A DNA stretch of 64,000 bases from Mesostigma viride. Lineage: Eukaryota; Streptophyta; Mesostigmatophyceae; Mesostigmatales; Mesostigmataceae. The notes beneath the pieces were generated by a model. It was not told the origin of the DNA, did no database searches, and saw nothing but the letters and a program-made list of their open reading frames with translations. Position numbers and translations under genes: made by a program. The stretch is from NCBI GenBank assembly GCA_009746045.1, contig RPFO01000017.1:1787452-1851451 (forward strand), read 5' to 3'. Shown here in pieces: positions 52,903 to 64,000 of this stretch (the stretch's first letter is position 1; each line of letters starts with the position of its first letter).

Positions 52903-55178
52903 TCCAGTCTTCAGGCTGCATTTTAGACGTTTCGATGTCATGTGGTTGCCTCGCCTCGACAGGTTCCGCTGACACGTGACCACCGCGATTTGCTGAAGAC
53001 CCTGGCTATCCAGTCTTCAGGCTGCATTTTAGACGTTTTCGGGGAAATGGGTATATTTTTATTAGCCAATTATGGACCAAAAAGGTGAGAGGGGAAATGA
53101 GTATCAGCGAATCCTAATTAAAGGTGGGCACACACACGCATTTTAGACGTTTCGATGTCATGTTGTTGACTTGTTGTTGTTGTGTCCCGCGCCAACAACA
53201 CATTGTGAGAGATATGCTTGGACCTTCAAGGGACCTGAACAAAACTTAGCTTGATTCTAGCTTGGATGTCAGCTTCTTATGTCAGCTCGGCTCGCCATGA
53301 ATGGGTTGCCTCCCATCGACAGGTCTGCTGACACGTGACCACCACGATTTGCTGAATAGAGAGAACCTTCTCTCTGCTGTATTTAGCCGTTTCTATAGAA
53401 GGATCCACCTGGCCAAATTCAGCAGAGAAGTTCCAATTTCCAAAATTCCAATTTCCAAAACCTCACGTTGTGCATATGTCAGACCGTTTGCTGACATTGC
53501 AAAATCACGTGACGGCGGAAGTGTGTGCAGCTTGCCGGCCGCACCGCACGTCCGCACCGCAGCGGATACCCGGAATAGCCCGGAATTCCGCGACGATTTT
53601 TTGTTTCGATGTCAGTCGACGCCGGTTATCCGACAGAGCAGACAGAGTTATATTTAGTGGAGCCAAGGGCTGGTCCGGCTTAACATAAGTTCTTGCATAG
53701 TAGAACGTAGGTTACTTGGCCTCTACTTCATATAATCATGAATATGGCATCCGACTCTTGTTTCCGTCATCGACTATGATGTGCGAGATCTGAGCCGATC
53801 TGTTGCCAAAGTCGGAAATGCACCGCCAGGCGATGATCATCTCACTATATCTAGTCAGCACTGCAAACGCTACTAGCAGTCAAAGGCAGACATCAGATCA
53901 GCTTCTTATACTTTATATCTGGGTCGTCGTATTAGTACGTATGTTGTCTCTTCAGTTCGTTTCCTGACGGTTCAGTCGCGCGCCCGCCTCCGTCAGTCCG
54001 TCATTGCCGGCTATCATATATTGCTATCATATACATCAGCCGGCGGTATGCATGCGCATGGAAGCTTGAAAGCAAGCTAAGGCTGGCCTTCGATGTCTTA
54101 CTCTTGGTTTCTATATTATCAGCACTGAAGGGAGGCAGCTTCGGAAGGGGTTTTCTTTTCAGGTGAACCACCCCATGCTTCCAGTGCACAGACTTCAAAG
54201 GTAAATAGCACACGGACAACTGAGTCCGCGTAGCAGTTACTTAAGCTGCCAACATAGTGTGCCGACTAGAAGGCACCGTTGTTCACGCTCATGCATTCCT
54301 CCGGCGCGCCACGGCGACCCTGTTCAAGGCGCTCTGGACCCTGCAACAAGTTTAAACTGAATCCTAGCTTTGAAAGGCTACTAAGGCCGTGGATGACGTC
54401 CGGAAACCGCTGACCAGCGCAAACTTACATGAGGCGCATTGGCACTAGCACGCACATAATGGGACTTCGAGCCAATCCGTCAAGGCCTTCAGTTCACTAG
54501 CCTGAGGCTGGCCTCGTCAGTTTCTCCATCATTGACCTAGTTCCAGTCGACGTGAGATTGGGAATACTACGTGGTGGATTGACTATGAAGTACTGATGGC
54601 AGCACCGCCGACTCACCGTTCTCTATGCATGGCTAGAACTTCAAACTCATCATCTCACACATATATACCGGCAATATCGCGATTCATTATCCTTCAGTTG
54701 CTAGGCTCGACAATTTGGCGTAGTGATTCCTCAAAAGCATTATTACATCAGCACCGACAATCGAGCGCTCTCAGAGGTGTGAGTGCATGCGTTGATGGTC
54801 AAACTTGTATGGTTGGTGGTCATAAAGTTCAGTCGATAGACAACTTTGGCTCTCAAGGCTACTACCTGCCGTGAGCTCCGGCTTTAGTTTTCTTCTCCTG
54901 CCAGCTGAACTGTGGGAAAGGCCCTCATTTACGTTTGACAGGCCTATGCCGTCACACCAACCGGTCTCGGTCTAGTGATGGCTAATTGATAGTAGCATTG
55001 TTGAATTAACTAGTACATAGTGAGTTGTCATATATATACGATGTCGGCATATTGTCAATATACGATGCCGGCTGCCGGCATCGTTGACGTAGCTTTGTGG
55101 TGTGCCTATACAGCCCATACTGGGTTTAATTAAAAGGGGCAAATGTTTACGAGTCACTGGTATGATAGATCAAGGATC
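52903..55178. other. Non-coding region with local duplications
   Basis: 52905-53060 repeats pieces of the flanks of the TA element (TCTTCAGGCTGCATTTTAGA occurs twice). 53200-53360 is a diverged copy of about 51700-51900. A segment at 53630-53690 resembles 14180-14220. From 53700 to 55178 no gene or repeat is recognised. Confidence 0.45.
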
Positions 55179-55340
55179 GAGACAACGGCCAGCGCAGGCC
55201 ATAAATTGGGAGAATCCGGACCATGGTAGCTGGAGCCTGCCGTTATTATCTTGTCCGCGTTTTCGAGTCGTCCAGGATGATGAATATGAATGGAGATGGA
55301 AATGTGTATAGCCTTGTGCATTGAAAATCTATGGCTGGCA
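55179..55340 (-). repeat. Dispersed repeat F, copy 4
   Basis: Same sequence as copies 1-3 with about 10% visible changes; shorter than copies 1 and 2. No target duplication identified. Confidence 0.6.
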
Positions 55341-56214
55341 TATTGAAATTTTACATGCCCATATTGATGGACATCTTACAGGATCGGTACAAACTACGAA
55401 GCCTCCCCAACATTCACATGCAGTATACCATCCGTCGACCTCTGCCCCATCATGCATGCTGACCCAATACAACAATCGATCCATGGCGCGCAAAAACAAA
55501 AACCCTGCATAGATCTAGCCATTGCCACGATATCAAGGAGACAACTACTAGCCATTGCCATGATATAGTAGCTTCAGGGGGGGTGTAGGAAACCTCAATC
55601 AGGACAGCACGCTGATGATCATGGGGCATCATTAATACTGACAGGCGTACGAGATAGGGGAGCAAGATTTAGTAGCGAATTTCTTTGTGACAATGCCTTA
55701 ATTAGCGCCAAGGCCCGACTGAAGCTGGGCATGCAGCTGATTCGCATGCATGCATCTGATCGATTCGCAAAGAGCGGCGGTAGCAGCTAGGATATATGCA
55801 AACCTTGACTGAATAACTTACTTATATGCAACCCGTGATCTGTTGTGGGGGCACTGCGTTTGCTACGCATTATCATCACCATATACAGCTGGCCACTAGT
55901 GGCCAGGGCGTAGCGGCTCCCAAGATTTGCACATCTCGGCATTCATTAGATTTCGGTATATACATTCAATTGATCCAATCCGGCCATTGGGGCCATGGAA
56001 CATCATGGGGCATGTGCATGCAGGCATGAGCCGGTGGCTGGTGTGCACATGGTTCAAGCTTGCACACCTCAGAAGAAGCTGCATGACACTCACAATTCAA
56101 ATCTAGCTAGCTATGATTATCTTAGACCACTGCATATTGTGGTGCCCAGCTACACAGGTTCTTTTGACCGCAACGAATGGCGGCTGCTGCTCGGTCCAGG
56201 AGCCACTTGAGTAC
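55341..56214. other. No supported gene
   Basis: AT-rich, with a short local duplication near 55510-55565 (TAGCCATTGCCA occurs twice). Nothing coding is recognised. Confidence 0.4.
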
Positions 56215-56600
56215 CCTAAGTAAGTGAGTAAGTGAGTGCGTTCACGAACACATGCACTGAAGGCATGCCACGGAGTACCCGATGAGGTACTTTTCTACGC
56301 GGATACTTCACCCGCATAGGCAAGTGGCGCGACTCACTCGCCCACTGGGTCTTGAGTCACAGATAGCAACTTCGCGTCATCCGGAATATCCAAGACGACT
56401 GTACGCTCCCGGCCATTATGACGGGTGTGGGGGTTAGGTTGCATGCTAGCTCAACCAGTGACTTCAATAGACATGTGACTGCGTCACGTACGCACGTGAG
56501 CATAAGTCCTCAGTGGGAGGGAAACCCCTGATAGCCTCGGAGAATATAAAGGCTTCTCCCGGAGCCTGTGCATGGGTTTTTAGGGGCATACCCAGGGTTG
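56215..56600 (-). mobile_element. LINE-C-like 3' end fragment
   Basis: On minus the end carries GTACTCCGTGGCATGCCTTC and an (ACTT/ACTC)n tail at about 56217-56240. The upstream part differs from the other LINE-C copies and has no clear ORF. Confidence 0.5.
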
Positions 56601-56756
56601 AGTACCATGGCGCCTAGTCATTTTATGCAGCTACACCTTCAACTGAACAACCTCGAACAGCTGCCTTTGCCAGCACGAAAAAGCCACTCCCCATTTCCCA
56701 GCAACTTCAGCACCTGCGGCCCCAGCTGCTCCCCCGCTCAGCAAGGATGACAGACA

Positions 56757-57150
56757 TAATAAGTAAGTGAGTAAGTACTTGCGTGTCATGCGCAAAGGCA
56801 TGCCACGGAGTAGTGCTAATCGCATTAGAAAAAATAATTACACAAAAGTTTAAACAAATATCGTCTGCATCATCCCCCAACCGTTAAGCACTAGATGGGG
56901 ATGTAATCCTCATCCGAGCTGTCCTCTACCATGTAATTGCAGACGAGGCGGTAGTGTAGCGGCTATCCTCAGGACCAATAACCTCCGATGGCAGACATAC
57001 GAGAAGTTCTGGAAGAGCTAGCATGCACGTGACCTGGGTGCTGGCGGACAAGCTCGCCACACAGCGGATGCGCTCGCAAAAACGCTCGATCAACGATCGA
57101 TTGGGTGGAGGCCGACATATGTCAGATATCTCGAATGCTGAGAACAACTG
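56757..57150 (-). mobile_element. LINE-C 3' end, second copy
   Basis: On minus it encodes IRCVASLSASTQVTCMLALP and EVIGPEDSRYTTASSAIT, then a small insertion breaks the frame before the acidic tail seen at 39 kb. The 3'UTR and the CCGTGGCATGCC terminus precede an (ACTT)n tail at about 56757-56780. It abuts the left end of the 3.3-kb TIR element. Confidence 0.65.
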
Positions 57151-57202
57151 GTTGCTTGCGGAGAGTACTGACGGTTATTGAAGCCACACAATTAAAAAAA
57201 GA

Positions 57203-57328
57203 GCTTCTTACAGATCTGTAAAGTTAGGGCCCGAAAAATACAGATGGCTAGGCGAATAACATACAGATCTGTTTTTTAATTACAGATCTGTTGTGCGTAA
57301 ACTCCGACGTAATGTCTTTACGTCTTCG
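57203..57328 (+). repeat. Left long TIR of the 3.3-kb element
   Basis: 126 bp with three ACAGATCTGT palindromes and, at its inner end, a stretch with ACTCCGACGTAATG. Inverted counterpart at 60385-60504. Confidence 0.75.
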
Positions 57329-58400
57329 CCGGGGGGTCTAGGTGCAGGCCGTGTTCAGTACCTGGAAGCAAAATTCAGCCATGGCTACGAATGCTAGAGG
57401 AATCAGTGTCAGCCGTATGACCTGCAGACGAGGGTAATTAAGAAATCATGCAAGCCGAAGTTAATCCTGCATCTGAGCGAGCAGAATAACTGCAAACACA
57501 ACAGCAATTGTGCGACAGACCAAACAATTAATATATTGCCGCCTGCACTAGGCTCTGTATTCTGGTCATGTCACCCACGTGCGCATTGGCTGCATTGCAT
57601 TAGGCGCCTTAACGAACTGTCAAGTCGACGGGGAAAACGCGATCGAGGAGCGCCATCTAATAAGCAGTTGCTTGTCAATATGTCTTCACGCCCGGGCATC
57701 TTATGATCTGTCTACCATGCATGCATTTTCCTTGGATTAATCAAACAGCTTTTGACATTTGAATGGCGACATTGAAGTCCGGCCACGACAATATAGCGCT
57801 GCTCTGAGCTTCGTTGCCGAGAAAGGTTTAAGAGGTGCTTTGTCCGGGCAGATTATGTAACTCTGCCTAGACCCCAGTAGTTTTCAGCACGCGCATACAT
57901 GTATATTGCTTGAGGTAAGCGAGCCACGACGCAGGCCTGCAGGTGCTCCTGCCGAGGTGGAGACCTGCGAGAGTGCTCACGTGGATTAGGCTCATGCGTC
58001 AAAGCCGGCAGCATCGACCTTCATTCTCCTCCTGGTGTACGTGGAAGGTCACTAATTTTCAGGATTGAACATATCTGAATGTTGATGGCCTGTGCATTTT
58101 CTGTCAATGGAGCAGTGATTGAAACCATGAGCCATGCACGTGTAAGGTGCAGAATTCAGTTGATGAACCCAAGCCGGTAATGTGCAGAATTGATGTTCAA
58201 ACCCAAGTAATATGTGCAGATGTTTCGTCCCACTGGCTATGTGCTATAGCTAGTGCATGAACCGTGTAGTAGGCCCTTGGCGTGTACCCACTTGCTGCAA
58301 CCGTGCCCACAGCTGCTTGTCAATACACGCGGCAGGCACAATGACTTTTGCCGTGAGGTGAAACACGTTACATGTTTCACTCTTTCTTTTCCCTATCCAT
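57329..58400. other. Internal region of the 3.3-kb element, left half
   Basis: No ORF with recognisable domains. Non-coding as far as I can tell. Confidence 0.4.
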
Positions 58401-58412
58401 CCTACCCCCCAG

Positions 58413-58990
58413 CACACACAGATGCACACACGTACACACACGCCCACATACATACACATGCACACAAATGTTCACACACACATGCACACACGCACACACA
58501 CATACACACACGCATGCACATGCACACGCCACACATGCACACATGCACACATGCACACATGCACACATGCACACATGCACACATGCACACATGCACACAT
58601 GCACACGTACATGCACACATGCACACATGCACACATGCACACATGCACACATGCACACATGCACACATGCACACATGCACACATGCACACATGCACACAT
58701 GCACACATGCACACATGCGTGCACACATGCACACATGCACACATGCACACATGCACACATGCGTGCACACATGTATGCACACTGTGACATACACATGTAT
58801 GCACACAATATCACACGCATGCACACACCCACGAGCGCACATGCACGCTAACACATGCACCACACACACTAACACACACATGCACACAAATGTGCACACA
58901 CCCACAAGCACACGTGCACATATGCATACAAACGCACACAAACACAGGCAGACTTGCACACATGCGCCATGTGCACACATTAATCCATCA
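58413..58990 (+). repeat. Complex ACACATGC microsatellite inside the 3.3-kb element
   Basis: Long runs of ACACATGC (about 58530-58770). A patterned segment follows at about 58776-58935 that is collinear with 8725-8877. His/Thr-rich frames through it are artefacts. Confidence 0.8.
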
Positions 58991-60384
58991 CTGGTCAATA
59001 AACTGGTTGCTTGGACCCAACGACCTTTTTACTCGCCTGTCCACCCAACGTTCTGCCCATCCTCCCGCCTGCCCGCCTGCATGTCTGCCATCCGCCCATC
59101 TGCCCACCCATCTGTCAACCTGCCTGCCTGCCTGCTTGTGTGCATGCCTGCGGGCCTGCATGTGCCACCTGCGCCCTTGCACCTATTATGCCCCCATGGC
59201 ACGTATATGCAGCCTAGCTAGTTGGAGTGTCTCTTTGCACGCTGGGGCGCACATGGGTGGCTACATGGGCATTTGCCTGTGTCTTGGGCTGGGGGGTTGG
59301 GCTGATTAGTTCAAGAGTGGGCGGGAAGACGGTGGTCTAATTGGGTGGGTAGGGACGGAGTGGATGGATGATTCAGGGGGGGCTGGATGCGGGTGGGACT
59401 CAAGTTAGTGTAAAGTCCACTGTTGCCTATAGCATCAGCAAAAATAAGCGAGAAAGAAGCCTAAATTCAAGGAGCCTAGGTACTTCTTACATAACATGTG
59501 CCAAACTGCAATGAGTGGTTGCAGGCTCACAAGCTGCCAGCTTCGCAAAATAGCATGAATTTCATGGTTACAGGACAAGCGTGTGGTTGGAATTCTTTAC
59601 AATGCCTGGCAACGTCTCTTTCATGTGCACCCACTGAGAACCGCTGTTCTTTGACACAAGAAGGCTTTGACAAGCAACGAGCTTCGGCCAGGGCCTTCAT
59701 TGCAAGGAACCGTGTGCGAAGCAAGAGCGTCAGGATTTACAAACAGAAGCTATACCTAACTTTGCGACCTTCATGCAGTATGTCATGTGCATGGCTATGT
59801 AGTATGTGCCAACAATCACAACGAAAAAGTGCGAATTTGCAAACATTGCCATCATTGGAAGGGCAGGAGCCACGCACACAGCAAATTAAAACGGTTTGTG
59901 AACCAGTCTGTCGGGCATAAAGGCAGCAAAGTCTGGCCAGCCATAATGCAGTGCGATGCGAGACAAACTCGGTAAATATGGGCAGGCAGGCGCAGCTCGT
60001 CCTCAGCAGTGCTATCTAACGTGGTACGGCGCCTTATTTCCGCGTGCACGGTGCCGAACATGGCACTGGCCTGATTCCAGTTGCAGCAACGCCAGATGCC
60101 TTCCCGTACATACCATAGAGCAGAGGCTTCATGTACGTCGACATCGTTGCCTACCCGAATCGTTATGCTTCCCGCGATAATGCACTACGCGTAGACCTGA
60201 ACAAAATGTCGAGAAAGCACACAATCTACACGCGAGAGAGCTGGGCTGATAGCTTTTCAGGACTGGTTTTACCGTGCCTTAAAATTCCATTAGCTTACTT
60301 AGCCATGGCTGGCTAATTTTAGCTAATTTTCATGTATCTTTACCACTAGCCGCACCGCCCGCATGCATGGCCCGGGACGAGTCT
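58991..60384. other. Internal region of the 3.3-kb element, right half
   Basis: Begins with a degenerate CCTG-rich stretch (59040-59165). An open frame at about 59530-59920 has no clear start or domain and may be a decayed coding remnant. Nothing else is recognised. Confidence 0.4.
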
Positions 60385-60504
60385 CGAAGACGTAAGGGCA
60401 TTACGTCGGAGTTTACGTACAGATCTGTAATTAAAAAACAGATCTGTATATACGCCTAGCCATCTGTATTTTTCAGGCCCTAAATTTACAGATCTGTAAG
60501 AAGC
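60385..60504 (-). repeat. Right long TIR of the 3.3-kb element
   Basis: 120 bp, the inverted counterpart of 57203-57328, with the same three ACAGATCTGT palindromes. Confidence 0.75.
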
Positions 60505-60538
60505 TTAAAAAAAAAAAGACCGATCGGTCTGGACAGCG

Positions 60539-62421
60539 CTAGTCTGCCACATTTACCAACTCCAAGCAGGTGCCAACAAGCTGATCCAACAGCTGGGTTG
60601 CCAGCACATCATCTGCATGATGCCACTCACACAGAACATGCCCGATCTGGCTCTTGTGTGCCACCTCAAGGGGGCTAAAGCTCAGTGTCCTGATGCGTAG
60701 CAAAATTCCACCCTGCTCCACGCTAATGGGATGTGCTTGGGGAAAAGCAGCCAACACATTTCTAATCAGCGTCATCGTTGCTAGAGGTGAGGCCCATGTA
60801 CGTGCTTGTTCGGCATTCCTCACTTCCGAGGCTTCCTCGCCTTCAAATAGATCTCGTGGCGCACTTGAATGCCCAGTCGCCCCAGGGGTGCCATGTGGCA
60901 GTCGTCCATGGGCCGTGGCACACATACCCACGCCAGCCCCCACAGTAGGGCACGCATCTACGCCAGTCGGTTGATGGACACCCAGATACGTGTAGAACTC
61001 CTCTCGCACCCGCAAGACGCAACTCAGGGCCATCTGCTGGGTTGTCATGCCCAGCTCAGCAGCCACCTGGCGCAACGCCACCAACAGAAAGAGAGGCACA
61101 TGAACCAATACAGCATGAATATATGCTATAGAGAATTGTTACAATCATTATCTCGGAAAATAATATGCATCAAGGGTTTTTGGGAAACCACAGAATTCCG
61201 CAGTATTTCCCCTTGCAGAATACTTCCTTTAGGCTACACGCAGGTGGCCCACTGCTATTCCTAGACCGCTACATCCCAACATGAAACTATCCCATGCAGC
61301 AGAGTGGGAGGCCAAACCAGCGTCCGCAGGGGTGACCCTGTGGGCTCAGCATTCCTGTGGCGTAGGATGCATCCTTAACCTGGGAGGGATGCAAACTCAT
61401 TTTATGAACAAAAACAACAGAGAGCTACCTTGATGAGCCTGGATGAGGGCTTTGCCAGCTCACACCAAGGCAAACTACTTTATATGGTGACGCTCCAGTG
61501 CCTAGTTTGAAACAGACAACCACAAAACCTTGAACGGGGGTACAAGGCTGTCTATGCCTGCCATTCGGTTCACATGGCAACCTCACAAATCGAGATGCAT
61601 GTGCCCAAGAGGCAAGGCTATATTAATATGGAATGCAGATGGAATAATATCGCCCACATGAAGCCAAGCAAAACGACAGCTCCCACAAAGTACCAGCCGA
61701 TCTGTAGGCTGCCTCAAGGGCCTGACAGTGTGAAACGGTGAACATGCTCCACAGCGTCTGCAACCAGTGCACAGCATGCCTACAGGCCTGCCTGCCTGCC
61801 TGCCTGCCTGCCCGCCTGCCTGCCCGCCCGCCTGCCTGCCTGCCTGCCTGCAGGCAGACAAAACAAGGCAGTTGCCGCAAATTGAGACGACCGTTGCTGG
61901 CCATGTGCATACCCCCCCTTACACGGCTGGCCATGTGCAGTACGGACCACGGCAGGGGGATATAGTCAACAGGGGGCATATAGGAACATGAGAACCAAGA
62001 ACACAACTGGAAACTCTCATGTGAGCCTGTGCCCTCCTCTTCCCCTCGATCAAGCCTGCGCTCTCCCTTTTCCTCCCTCTTCCCCAATCACGGCTCTACC
62101 TCCTCGGTCTACGGCCTAGTGACCTGTGCCACCAGTGTGACAGAGCCAGGGTTGCTTCATTGAAAAGCCGCTCAACAATTAATTCTGCCTCAACAAACTG
62201 ATTCCATGTACGGCCATGGCGCATCACGTAGCACTTACTGACAATTACATGGCCTGGAAGAAGGTAGCTGGAAGAAAATGGCTAGGTTGCTGGCGCCCCA
62301 TGTTGGCCCCGGTACAGCCCTTTGTTCCTAATCCATGTCCGCCCAACTGGAGGCTCCCTCCCAGCCCGACCCCTTCCCCATCGTTGGGCGCCCTACCTCC
62401 CCAATGCAACCGCTCCACTTC

Positions 62422-62470
<49 letters not shown>

Positions 62471-63710
62471 GTTATTATTATTATTATTATTAGCCCCTTT
62501 ACATCCGCATAAGTACAACCCATGGCAAACATTTGACAAACATCTACCCCTTTACCTCCGCATACGCTCCCCCCCTGCATTGGTGTGTTACCTCTTGTGC
62601 ATGCAGCAGGCGCGGCCCTGCGCTGCCATGCCATCCGTCGAGCAGCAGCACGCCATCTGTAACCAACTCCACCACCGGCCTGGGGGAGATGTTGGCCACG
62701 GACGCCAGCAGTCATGTGCCACAGATCCAGCAGTGTGTGTGTGTGTGTGTGTGTGTGTGATTTGTCCCGATTCCACAGTGTGTGTGTGTGGGGGGGGGGG
62801 TGCGCGTGGGGGTTGGGGGGTGCGACGCGGGTGCCAGCATCCGCTGATCGAATTGCGGAGTGGAGCATGTGCTTCACCTGGCAGGGCATGGGGCACTAAC
62901 ATGGAAATAAAATTCACTATGGGTGCCAGCCGAGGCATGAGGATGATCTAGAGGCCGGGCACATGGTGGCATGTGGATGTCAAGTCGTTTAACTTAGTCA
63001 TTAGTACCACAGGTGCCAGCATCACGCTTGGTCGTCCTCCAAAAGGACATAACATAGTGTCGCGCCTAACTTCAATTTCAGATGACGACTTAGCGCCAGC
63101 GGTCCTTTCTGCCCTTTCTCATGCTGACACGGCGGAAAGGAGAGGACACATCACAAACGGGTAGGAGCCCCCACCCGCCGCAATCCAACGTCACAGTCAA
63201 AATAAAGAAAATTAAGGAAGGAAACAAAACACATGACCCATGCCAACCGTTGGGCCATAGGTCGATGACTGCTCAGATATGATACATAAACACTGCGAGC
63301 ATGGACCCGAGCATCAGGCAGCTGCAAGGTTCTGCCATGGTGTAGTGGGGTGTGCTACCTCGGCGTGATGCTGCCATGATTTCCTGCCTAAGCCGGTATC
63401 AGTGAATACTGAGAGATTGTTCCTCGCATAAGCACCGCCTCACGCACGTGGCTCGCGAGATGGCGGCCTCCACGGTGTGCCACGTGGGTGAGGTGCTGCT
63501 GCCGTCGCGCCCCTCGTCGCTGACTTCAGCGTGGCAAGCGCGGTCCCAGGCATCCCTCACGACGCGCGCCGAAACGGCAAGCGGGGCCAGGCCGCGGGTC
63601 TGCGAGGGTGGCCAGGGGGGATGCGTCGCCAGGTCCCAAAGGGACAGACATCGAGGACTTTATTAAGCTGTTTGACAATGTGATTGCAAATCTGGTCACG
63701 TCTGCACATT
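60539..63710 (-). CDS. Probable multi-exon gene of unknown function (partial)
   Basis: The best exon is the last, 61066-60539, after acceptor GCGCCAG. It gives VAAELGMTTQQMALSCVLRV, REEFYTYLGVHQPTGVD and a C terminus VGTCLELVNVAD. Other likely exons on minus have clean acceptors and protein-like composition: about 63599-63440 (LAPLAVSARVVRDAWDRACH, then WHTVEAAISRATC), about 62680-62595 (PVVELVTDGVLLLDGWH, donor CAAGAG|GTAAC) and about 61760-61650 (LWSMFTVSHCQALEAAYRS). A further one near 63700 gives DQICNHIVKQLNKVLDVCPF. I could not fix all donors or phases, so the order and completeness are uncertain. No domain is recognised. Its introns contain ATT, GT and CCTG simple repeats. The gene may extend beyond the right edge of my certainty. 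Confidence 0.4.
61785..61850 (+). repeat. CCTG-type microsatellite
   Basis: CCTG and CCCG units, about 66 bp, next to a candidate exon of the minus-strand gene. Confidence 0.75.
62423..62491 (+). repeat. (ATT)n microsatellite
   Basis: About 23 units with one GTT interruption. Similar 20-bp sequences (CCCCTTTACATCCGCATAAG and CCCCTTTACCTCCGCATACG) follow at 62495 and 62549. Confidence 0.8.
62733..62800 (+). repeat. (GT)n and G-run microsatellite
   Basis: Two GT arrays (about 62733-62758 and 62778-62790) and a G10 run, probably intronic to the minus-strand gene. Confidence 0.7.
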
Positions 63711-64000
63711 CCCCCCCCCCCCCTCCCCGCCCCGGGAGTCTCCTGGGAGACTCGTGCGTGGCCAACAGAGAAAACTCTCAAGCATCCGTGCTCAGTGGGT
63801 CAAGACAAGCTAGGGACTACTGCACACACCAACAATGAGGCATACACCCCATACCCATACCATGGAACCGCACTCGTGCCCATCAGCAGTTGCCCAGACG
63901 TTCTTGGCCTATTCTCACGTGGGCTTTCTCCCCGTTTCCCTCCTCTCGGTCATGCGTGACTCTGACGTTGGAACCGAAGGAGGGAGACCGGAGACTCCGG
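63711..64000. other. Right edge, no supported gene
   Basis: A C-run at about 63710-63722 and sequence without recognisable coding capacity. Confidence 0.4.

Larger units (their letters stand above)
57203..60504. mobile_element. 3.3-kb element with about 120-bp TIRs (Mutator-like candidate)
   Basis: The inverted repeats are 57203-57328 and 60385-60504. They start GCTTCTTACAGATCTGTAAA and match over nearly their whole length with a few differences. Each contains three ACAGATCTGT palindromes. The flanks TTAAAAAAAGA and TTAAAAAAAAAAAGA differ only in A-run length and may be a target duplication. No transposase was recognised inside, so it seems non-autonomous. Long TIRs with a roughly 9-11 bp duplication suggest the Mutator superfamily. 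Confidence 0.7.

Noticed and set aside
58253-59221. His/Thr/Met-rich frame of 322 codons
   Set aside because: Follows the ACACATGC microsatellite. Open frames exist on both strands and none has a domain.

Overview
The window looks like nuclear DNA of a unicellular alga, most likely a green alga (inference, moderate-to-low confidence). The support is GT-AG introns in every convincing gene, two plant-type TTTAGGG units at 8881, very low gene density, many non-LTR retrotransposon relics, several cut-and-paste elements and a bacterial-type signalling gene that has acquired introns. I saw no rRNA, tRNA or CRISPR. Most long open frames are artefacts of simple repeats.

Layout. 1-3.2 kb: a dispersed repeat and the first copy of a three-exon gene (2062-3109). 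3.6-9.4 kb: a jumble of 3' ends of two LINE families (LINE-A, LINE-B), a chimeric reverse-transcriptase relic and microsatellites. 12.4-16.1 kb: two more copies of the three-exon gene, head to head in a large inverted repeat. 16.5-21.05 kb: tail-to-tail LINE fragments around a 2.57-kb pure ATCC tract. 21058-29963: an apparently complete 8.9-kb DNA transposon with 32-bp terminal inverted repeats, a 3-bp target duplication, two divergent genes and a perfect 152-bp-arm palindrome between them. 32.3-34.8 kb: a three-exon TPR gene. 36-41.4 kb: further retroelement relics, one nested with a clear target duplication. 41889-51339: one long minus-strand gene whose seven exons encode a metallo-beta-lactamase-fold hydrolase, a pseudo-receiver and a GAF domain; its third intron holds a 3.7-kb, 15-bp-unit minisatellite. 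51915-52900: a 986-bp element with TA target duplication carrying a HIRAN-domain ORF, with a matching empty site about 1.1 kb away. 57203-60504: a 3.3-kb element with roughly 120-bp inverted repeats. 60.5-63.7 kb: a probable multi-exon minus-strand gene of unknown function.

How the parts relate. Three themes recur. First, LINE 3' ends of different families finish in related hairpin motifs followed by short-unit tails (TTAA, TTTAA, AATTC, ACTT), and one slot in the LINE-A 3'UTR has expanded into different tetranucleotide arrays in different copies. Second, several mobile elements are proved by the sequence itself, through target duplications or an empty-site paralogue. Third, the 8.9-kb transposon is the best candidate for an undescribed system: a transposase-like protein with an RNase-H-like core motif resembling DUF7869, a divergently transcribed partner protein, and a shared palindromic control region carrying the heptamer found near the element end.

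Exons were placed by eye from reading frame, splice-site consensus and phase. Family assignments come from motif recognition only; no database search was possible.
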